Positions 57,196-64,000 of a DNA stretch of 64,000 nucleotides are shown here, one piece after another. Source of the stretch: Isoetes taiwanensis (lineage: Eukaryota; Streptophyta; Lycopodiopsida; Isoetales; Isoetaceae); NCBI GenBank assembly GCA_021234155.1, contig JAJEKV010000002.1, positions 15,845,428-15,909,427 on the forward strand, in the 5' to 3' direction. Made by a program: the position numbers and the translations under genes. The stretch's first letter is position 1; every line of letters starts with the position of its first letter. The notes below the pieces were generated by a model that saw only the letters and a list, made by a program, of their open reading frames with translations, did no database searches and was not told the DNA's origin.

Positions 57196-57540
57196 CTCCC
57201 AGCATGCAAAAAAGTAACACATGCCTCGTGTCTTTGGCCATGCAATGTTACCAGAAATTGCCTTGTCCAGTTCTAATTTCATACCATTTCAAGAATAACT
57301 GCAGCCCTAATTAGAAACATGACCTTAAGCTGCCCAAACATGGCAAAATATACGGTTTCACATACATGCCAAAAATCTTAGTCCCAACCATGCGAGAATA
57401 CCCTCCCACAATACGAAACGAATTGTGGGAACTTAATTGCAATTGAGGCATGATGATGCTTAATCAAAATACAATCACAACCATCAAGACCAACATGTCT
57501 ATAACCCGTTTGGATTCCGTGGATGTAAAAAACCCACCCA

Positions 57541-57585
57541 CCTATCTATCTATCTATCTACCTACCTACCTACCTGTCTGTCTAT
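57541..57585. repeat. (CTAT)n(CTAC)n microsatellite
   Basis: CTATCTATCTATCTAT runs into CTACCTACCTACCTAC and CTGTCTGTC. Confidence 0.95.
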
Positions 57586-57700
57586 CCGCAAAATACAACC
57601 TACATCTCTTCAAAAATGCAAAAAACAACCTACATTTGTTAAAAAATGCTAAACAAGGACGAACGTTAAAGGCCGAGCGAAAACACATATCAAGACATTA

Positions 57701-57730
57701 GCCCGACAACGCCGGGCACAAGTTTACTAG
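57701..57730 (+). mobile_element. Helitron-like 3' terminus, plus strand
   Basis: Hairpin GCCCGAC-AAC-GCCGGGC (57701-57717), then ACAAGTTTA and CTAG (57727-57730) followed by host T. It is the same terminus type as 27380-27407 (one stem mismatch), in the opposite orientation. The 5' TC end was not located. The element is inserted at the left edge of the repeat beginning 57732. Confidence 0.65.
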
Positions 57731-57731
57731 T

Positions 57732-57842
57732 AATGTTCTAGGATTTTATAGAGATTTTAGTTTAAAACCCTAGGATGTAATAAGAAAGTGTAAAATTCTA
57801 TCTGGTAGGAGCTTCCTAACTTCCTAATCAACAGCTTCCTAA
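57732..57842. repeat. Direct repeat, copy 2
   Basis: It matches 55183-55313 with small indels (ATGTTCTAGGATTTTATAGA at the start, CTTCCTAATCAACAGCTTCC at the end). Confidence 0.8.
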
Positions 57843-58960
57843 TCAACGGCTGAGATTAAATCTCAGCTTGTAAAATCGAGGACCAGTGGGTTAACGTACC
57901 AGAGAAAGGTTTGGCAAAGTGTGCCAGAAAAGAAAACGTTTACTTCTTAGGCCCAGATTCCACTGCCGGAAGTGGCAGTTACCTCTGTGGCATCAAATGC
58001 CTTAAAGAAATATCTACCCTAACAAGATGTATGATTCCACTACGGCAAGATAGTTCTTCCACAACAAGATCTACTCCATGTGTCAAGATCCAAGATCCAG
58101 AGAGTGGCAATTGTTGCTGCTGCAAAATGACGGGAGGAATCCCCTGACAGTTAAGCAGCTATTTATAGCATCCACATCCTTATCCGAAGCAAAATCCGAT
58201 GCTCAAATACCTCCGTTAGTGGAATCACAAAGAAGAAGATAAATTTTGGATGCTCGAACCAGATTGCCTCATCTTCAACTTCCAGGCTTCAATTGACGCT
58301 AGTGGAATCTGGGCCTTATGCCCAAATGGTTAGTGGCAAAGTGTGCCAGAAAACGCCCAAATGGTTAGTGTTCAAGGACTCGTGTCATGTAAGAACGACG
58401 AACTAATATGCGTTAAACCAAACAATATCAGATTCATGCTCGGTGTACATAACCTTGTTCAAATATACCATTCTGCCAAGCAAGTAATGCTTTGCTAAAT
58501 GATGTTTATAATACCTTCTAAAGATGTCCTCCTTCTGCATACAACAGATTATCCATCAAAAGTTGCATTAAGACTGAAAAAAATACTCAATTATGTTTGT
58601 CTTCCTCATTCAGCAGACTGTCTTGAAGAAAATAACTTACTTTCCGGGCATTGATATTGCTAGAAACAGCTATTGTTACTTTGACACATGTCGAGGAATT
58701 TAAATTCCTTTTGAGATCTTTAAATTCCTTTTGAGATCTTCTTGCATATCATCGGTAGCTTGCTTTATTTCTTTAAATACCAACCTTCCTGTCAGTTTGA
58801 GTAGTATAATGAAGAGTAGGCATCCTGTGTGAGTTGGCATGCGGCATTTTTCACAAGAACTCGCATAGTGTATTTGACTCTTCTCCCACTGTGTCTTTTG
58901 CGTTTTGAAGTTAGTTTTGCTTTGAAGGATGATGGATGCCACGGACACGAATGATCATAC
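57843..58960. other. Intergenic sequence with small repeats
   Basis: GGCAAAGTGTGCCAGAAAA occurs at about 57914 and 58336. A 20-bp unit TAAATTCCTTTTGAGATCTT is tandemly doubled at 58701-58740. The short open frame at 57911-58147 is Ser/Thr/Cys-rich and not recognised. Confidence 0.45.
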
Positions 58961-59088
58961 TGGGAGCCAATAAAATTAGTAAGCTCACCAAATGAGTCCG
59001 TCATAGCATGCATGTTTAAGTTATTGGGAGCCAACAAAATTAGAAAGCTCACCAAATGAGTACCTCATCGCATGCATGTTAAGTTATT
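58961..59088. repeat. 64-bp tandem duplication
   Basis: Units 58961-59024 and 59025-59088 start TGGGAGCCAA and TGGGAGCCAAC and both contain AAGCTCACCAAATGAGT and GCATGCATGTT. They end one base before the stop end of the PPR gene, so they lie in its 3' region. Confidence 0.85.
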
Positions 59089-59089
59089 G

Positions 59090-60934
59090 TCAGAATGGGA
59101 TAGATTGCATCATACTGTAAGACGCAAAGCCCAGGGCAATAGCTCGTGCTGCAGCTCGTCTACCACGCTCTACATCATTAAGCCTTCTACATGCCCCCAG
59201 CAATGTCACCCACGATGTCATATCAGGAAACAATTGCATATTGCTGATCATATCCTCTGCCTCATCCAGATATCCCATCCGTCCAAGAAGATCAATGGTA
59301 CAATTATAATTTTCCACCTCCAAAAGAGACCCATGGCTCGGTCTGATAGACACAAACCAGTGCCAGCCCTCATTTACAAAGCCAGCATGACTACATGCAT
59401 ATTGAATCTGAATAAATGTCACATCGTTTGGCAGAAATCCTTCTTGACACATTTGTTCATATGCCTGACTGGCATTTTCAGCATGGCCATGCTGGGCATA
59501 GACCAAAATCATTGCATTCCATGATATGATATTTCGTTTGGGCAGATTATAAAATGCCCTCTCTGCATCTTCTAGTCCCCCACACTTACCATACATATTG
59601 AGAATAGCAGTTCCTACAACCACATCTTTATGCAAACCACTAGCTATTATCTGTGCATGTACCTGTTTTCCTTGCGTTACTGCTGTCTGGCTAAGTGATG
59701 CATTCAAAATACTGACAAAGGTGACACCATCTGGCATTGAGCCTTCATGCTGCATCTGTTGAAAGAGTTTATGGCCTTCAACATCATGTCCATGAAGAGC
59801 ATATGCAGCAATCATGGAATTCCAAGAACCAAGATCCTGAAAGGGCAGTTTCTCAAAAGCATTCCAAGCATCTGCAGCAGTTCCACAGCTGCCATACATG
59901 CTGATAACTGAAGATCCCAGATCCACATTAAAACCAAACCCACTCGTTATTATATGCGCATGCATCCACTTGCCAGTAGATAGTGCTTGATGTCCATTGC
60001 ACTCATTCAAGATGCAGCCCAAAGTAACATTATCTAGCGCCATATTTTCTAGCAGCATTTGTCGAAATAAATGTATTGCCTTCTTCACATGACCATTCAA
60101 TGCACAACCTGCAATCACTGCAGTCCACAAAATGTGGTCTAGCCTACATGCTGTATAGAAAACAGCAAGAGCATCCTCCATACTGCAACACTTACCATAC
60201 ATGTTGACAAGTGCAGTAGCCACAACAATATCTAAGGCTAGGTCCATTTGTATAACTTGACAATGTGCCAACTTACCTTGAGATAGAAGCTGGCAACTAG
60301 CACATGCATCCAACATACTGATGAAGGTCACTTTATCAGAGATGATTCCATGTAGCTGCATTTGATGAAAAAGTTGGATAGCCTCTTCGCCACGGTCATG
60401 TCGGGCAAATGCTGTGATCATAGAAGTCCAACATACCTCATCGCGCTCTGGCATTTGGTTAAAGATATTCAATGCATCATCTAGTCTTCTCCAATTGGAA
60501 AAAGCTAGAACTATAAGAGACCATGAGAAGATATTGGGAAGAGATAGTCTGTCAAACACCTTCTTTGCCTCTTCCAAAGCTTCACACTTCCCATACATCT
60601 GTAGAATGAGATTTCCAATAAATGTGTCATGTGCATACCCATTTCTTATAAGGTTGGCATGAATTTCTTTACCCTCTAATACAGCTTTCGCATTCCCACA
60701 TCCCCGCAGGATAGACACGTACAGATTTATATTTGGTTCAATGCGGCCTTGACGCAGCCCATCTAAGTTTTTTTTCCATGTTGTATAGGCTAGCTCTTTC
60801 CTAGACCTCTGAGATCTGTGAGTTTCAGCACATGCATATTCGTTTGCCAAAGCATGCGCTTTTCTCTTGCTGTTGTAGGGCCTTTGCAAATACCGGAGCA
60901 CAACCCGAACTGATCTATTGTTAACTCTGCGCAT
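59090..60934 (-). CDS. PLS-class pentatricopeptide repeat protein, probably organellar
   Basis: An uninterrupted 614-residue frame without introns. The N-terminus (MRRVNNRSVRVVLRYLQRPY) is Arg-rich and lacks acids, as in organelle transit peptides. From about residue 70, about 14 repeats alternate in P, L and S types: for example ILRGCGNAKAVLEGKEIHAN (L), NLILQMYGKCEALEEAKKVF (S), WTSMITAFARHDRGEEAIQL (P), TALVNMYGKCCSMEDALAVF and NMYGKCGGLEDAERAFYNLP. The C-terminus enters an E-type region (YNCTIDLLGRMGYLDEAEDM, TSWVTLLGACRRLNDVERGR) but ends at SYSMMQSIPF without the full E2/DYW deaminase domain. PLS proteins bind organelle RNA, typically for C-to-U editing; without DYW this one would need a partner or has lost its end by frameshift. 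Confidence 0.92.
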   Translation of the reverse strand: MRRVNNRSVRVVLRYLQRPYNSKRKAHALANEYACAETHRSQRSRKELAYTTWKKNLDGLRQGRIEPNINLYVSILRGCGNAKAVLEGKEIHANLIRNGYAHDTFIGNLILQMYGKCEALEEAKKVFDRLSLPNIFSWSLIVLAFSNWRRLDDALNIFNQMPERDEVCWTSMITAFARHDRGEEAIQLFHQMQLHGIISDKVTFISMLDACASCQLLSQGKLAHCQVIQMDLALDIVVATALVNMYGKCCSMEDALAVFYTACRLDHILWTAVIAGCALNGHVKKAIHLFRQMLLENMALDNVTLGCILNECNGHQALSTGKWMHAHIITSGFGFNVDLGSSVISMYGSCGTAADAWNAFEKLPFQDLGSWNSMIAAYALHGHDVEGHKLFQQMQHEGSMPDGVTFVSILNASLSQTAVTQGKQVHAQIIASGLHKDVVVGTAILNMYGKCGGLEDAERAFYNLPKRNIISWNAMILVYAQHGHAENASQAYEQMCQEGFLPNDVTFIQIQYACSHAGFVNEGWHWFVSIRPSHGSLLEVENYNCTIDLLGRMGYLDEAEDMISNMQLFPDMTSWVTLLGACRRLNDVERGRRAAARAIALGFASYSMMQSIPF

Positions 60935-62314
60935 AGGTATACACCATTGTTATCTGATTTAAACTATCGCGGCGGCCTTGTTGGTATTTATCTAACTCGT
61001 CGTAAGTTTATTAGGTTGTAAGTTTATTAGGTTGATAAATGATAAAGGAAAAATATGATTAAATGAGAATAATTCATAATTCATGGAAATGATGAAACAA
61101 GTGAATTCTTTGAACATGTGTTCCCTTGAACCTCCAAACCTAGGCTAATACGACCCATAGGGCCAAACTAAATCAAATTAAAGAACATTTTTATATTCAA
61201 ATTCAAAAGAAGACATGGAAGAGGCTGGATTGTCATGCCAAAATGATTGGCTAAATTGGATCATCCATTTGCAGGGCTTGTGGCTTAGGTTCCGATGCTT
61301 TTGCCAAGACCACTGTGTTAGTTCTACACTTGTGGGTCTTTAGACCCAGCATTAACATCCAATCTCATAGGCTTATATCCCACACTTACGCCATGCCATG
61401 CTAAAAGCATAAGAATTTTATCTATATAAATTTATTGGTTAACTTGCTCAAAGCACATATGTCTTGCTGTAATAGACCATTTTGGAAGGGCTAACTTGGC
61501 AAAAAACCCAACAATCTATGCACCTCATCTATTTGCTTTAATAGCACCATCATGCCACCCCCTTGCATTTGTAATAAAATACCTAATATTTCTCAAAGCC
61601 AAGGGCACTTTGCTTCTTGCTTTGTCCTAGGAGAAATGGAATATGATTTATGCAATGAGACCACAAGAGAAGCAACTCTCCCAAAAAATCACCCTGATGT
61701 GTGGCTCAAAGTCTTGATGCCATTTGGAGCAAAAAATGTCATAGCATTCAGTAAATAAAACTCAAAGTTCATCTGCATTGTACGTAAAGCATACGACTTT
61801 CGTGTTGAGCCCACATGATGGCCCTGAAGCTAGAAAAAATGAGACTACATTATGCAACTTTATTACACTCATTTCAAACAATGCAACAAGAGTTAATATC
61901 AATCTTGTTAATTTGGAAATTTCAGATTTGACCAAAAACGTTTTTGGAATTATTTTTAACTCGATTTCCTATGATTTTGTGGGTTTTGGCAACTAGTAAG
62001 AAATTTCGGCTATCCAAAATTCGAAAGAAGTTTTTCTTAGTTTATTTTTCCCCTTTCCAAAAATTGGGAAGAAGATTTCTATGAAGAAAATGAGTTCGTG
62101 TTGTTGGTCGGATTTAGGAAGTTATTGTGCTGAGTCAGTGCGATTCGGCATGCATATGCCACGGTTGTGGGCAGTATCCAGTTTCATTTCCAAAGTTTGC
62201 CAACAAGAGAATTTGGCAGGAGTGGACTGCACCTGTCTTTGAGATTCTTTGCTTTGCCCTTTTTTTGTCTTGGTCAGGTCTTTCTTTATTATGATGCTTG
62301 GATTCGTGCCAAAA
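60935..62314. other. Intergenic sequence upstream of PPR gene
   Basis: AT-rich, with only short frames (61552-61758, 61778-61996) that show no protein-like pattern. No gene is recognised. Confidence 0.5.
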
Positions 62315-62490
62315 TATAGATAGATAGTAGTTTTAACGTCACGCCATTAGGCAGCATCCAACTGGACATATGATCACACACAACACTACATTACTCGGTA
62401 GTACCGAGTGCAATTCTGGGCGGTCTCGAACTCGAGACCACATTGCTAAGGAACTAGTGTGTTACCACTAGACCAAACTCCCAGACGCAA
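62315..62490 (-). mobile_element. tRNA-derived SINE
   Basis: On the minus strand an RNA polymerase III promoter is visible: box A TGGTCTAGTGGTAACAC (62458-62474) and box B in GGTCTCGAGTTCGAGACC (62422-62439), at tRNA-like spacing, preceded by CTGGGAGTT. A perfect hairpin ACTCGGTA-G-TACCGAGT (62393-62409) follows, and the 3' end runs into a CTATCTATC tail near 62316-62330. The upstream half does not fold into a full tRNA, so this is a SINE rather than a tRNA gene. Confidence 0.65.
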
Positions 62491-63620
62491 ATAGTGTTGA
62501 CCCTTCACATGATTAAACCAGGTTCGTTGCATCGATTATTTTTTGCAGAGAAGCTTATATATTTTATTTGGATTAAAATGCAGGGAACTGGAATGACATG
62601 CACTATTTTCTCAATTTTCCTGTTTCGCAAATAGCATACAGAATCACATTTTGTTTGATTCTGATTGTGTCCAATTTTGGATTTTGTTGTGGGTTCACAA
62701 CTGTTATTGCAGATTGTAGCATGTTAGCTGGATTAAGACAGTGGGCCTAAGCTATTAGGATTTTTATGGACAACAAAACTCCACAGCATAGATGCACTAT
62801 GGTTGTCTAACCTAAAAGAAGCATGGCACAGTTCTTCAACTGGAGTCAGAGCAACTGTTTCAGCTGCTAGATGTTTCTGTATTAGCATGAACTTTAGGCA
62901 GCAGGTAGGTGTAATATGCAAATTTTCCCTTTCAGCTGGCGATTGTCTTATTTTCGTTTATCTCTATTATGATACTAATGACTTATAACAGAAAGGACAT
63001 GTTGGGCAGAAAATCATCAAAGCTTAAACATTCTCAAGCTTTTGTCGGCCATGAAAACAATGTGGAGATCAGGACAATGGTAGTGAAAATATTCCTCTAG
63101 AGTCTAGCTTTAAAGAATTGGTTCTTATGCCAGCATGCCTGACATATAGTGTATTGCCAGATGTTATATTGGCAGCTCTTACCTCCGCAGGCATCCATCT
63201 TGGCCTATTGCACTGTATAAGCGCTGTGAAGATATATGTGCAAACTTATTTGTAGCTTGAATAATGCACAAGTACTGGACTGCCTGATTGAGGTGGAGAG
63301 ATCGGTTTCATTCCAGTCGCACAAGGTCACTATTTATTAGACTGATCCTATGGGCTTCCAACAAACCTTGAGAAGCCAGGAACTGCACATATTAGTCTCA
63401 TTCTTTCCTGTTTCTGTGCTGCAGAACATGCCGCGGTTTGAATTGGTGCCCTTTGAAAGCCTCCATCATTTTTAGATGAGACAATTATATGCATGTATAT
63501 TATGCTGCATACCTCACCACATGAATTATTAAATGTATTTTTATTGAATGCTCACACAAAGGCTATATATATCATATCATAACATATATATGTTCTTATG
63601 TTTGTCCTCCTGAATCCGGC
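62491..63620. other. Intergenic sequence, no gene recognised
   Basis: Short frames only; one pair at 62733-62988 mirrors itself on both strands. AT-rich (TATATATAT) before the satellite. Confidence 0.45.
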
Positions 63621-63950
63621 CGTTGATCCGAGATCCTACGGCTCACGTGACTTTGGGACGTATCCTACGGCCCAGATGGCTTGGGAGTTTGTGTCCGATT
63701 ATATGTAAGCGATCCTACGATCCAGGTTGATCTGATCCTGATCGTCGGTCCGAGATCCTATGGCTCACGTTGCTTTGGGACACATCCTACAGTGCACATG
63801 GCTTTGGGAATTATATGTAATCGATCCTACGGTCTAGGTTGATCCGATCCTGATCATCGATCCGAGATCTTACGGCTCACGTGGCTTGGCACATATCTTA
63901 AGGTGCACATGACTTTGGGAATTATATGTAATAGATCCTATGGTTCATGT
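63621..63950. repeat. About 105-115-bp satellite array, three units
   Basis: Units begin near 63621, 63725 and 63839. Each contains (T/G)CCGAGATC(C/T)TA(C/T)GGCTCACGT, TTTGGGA(C/A), ATTATATGTAA and GATCCTA(C/T)G(A/G)T. The units are about 80-90% alike. The array may continue beyond the window. Confidence 0.85.
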
Positions 63951-64000
63951 TGCTTTAATTATTGTCACGTGGTGAGATCTCGACCCTTGATCGGGTCCAA

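Noticed and set aside
62400-62475. Possible functional tRNA gene (minus strand)
   Set aside because: A and B boxes are present but the acceptor and anticodon arms do not pair properly and the sequence runs on into a SINE-like body and tail.

Overview
The window looks like nuclear DNA of a land plant, most likely a fern or another non-flowering plant. The evidence is short GT-AG introns, a plant-type pantothenate synthetase and cysteine synthase, a PLS-class pentatricopeptide (PPR) protein, an intron-rich membrane-anchored kelch protein, and a very high load of copia, LINE, SINE, hAT, Helitron and other DNA transposon sequence. The lineage is an inference; no marker fixes the species.

1-13 kb is mostly transposon relics. 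There is a LINE with ORF1 and an endonuclease (5.4-6.9 kb), a hairpin-forming repeat present three times (6.9, 8.9 and 9.6 kb), a coiled-coil ORF behind one copy of that repeat (8.1-8.7 kb), and the C-terminal part of a transposase-like protein (9.8-10.7 kb). 13.4-17.1 kb holds a minus-strand cluster: an FCP1/NLI-type HAD phosphatase-like gene with repeated small exons, a coiled-coil RING-type gene, and an unidentified gene. 17.6-25.8 kb is LINE debris, including three near-identical copies of one decayed LINE and an unrelated ORF inserted between them.

25.9-27.3 kb holds a pantothenate synthetase (panC) whose first three exons are intact and whose 3' exons are full of frameshifts. Next to it, a Helitron-like 3' terminus (27.4 kb) is followed by several same-strand gene fragments, including two correctly spliced-looking cysteine synthase exons (30.3-30.7 kb). 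This is the pattern expected from Helitron gene capture.

The main structure is at 33.3-50.2 kb. A decayed copia retrotransposon is split in its GAG-pre-integrase region by a 12,040-bp DNA transposon (34558-46597). The insert has perfect 31-bp terminal inverted repeats and a TTTT target duplication, and removing it restores the copia reading frame. It carries a decayed transposase of the GHTHEDVDA (DUF7869-like) type, a 378-bp tandem duplication containing TATA boxes, a small acidic Cys-rich protein gene, a roughly 300-bp fold-back, and a two-exon gene of unknown function. It also carries a long multi-exon gene that appears to join a ParB-like domain, a beta-class DNA-methyltransferase-like domain and an FCP1-type HAD phosphatase domain. 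A palindromic motif (CACGCC-N-GGCGTG and variants next to GTATT) is scattered through the non-coding parts of this element and I did not notice it elsewhere. This cargo-bearing element is the best candidate for an undescribed system.

51.1-53.2 kb is an intact seven-exon kelch gene. 55-58 kb holds a complete hAT derivative with a perfect 8-bp target duplication, a second Helitron 3' end, and a pair of direct repeats. 59.1-60.9 kb is an intact intronless PPR gene. The right end has a tRNA-derived SINE (62.4 kb) and a roughly 110-bp satellite array (63.6-63.95 kb).
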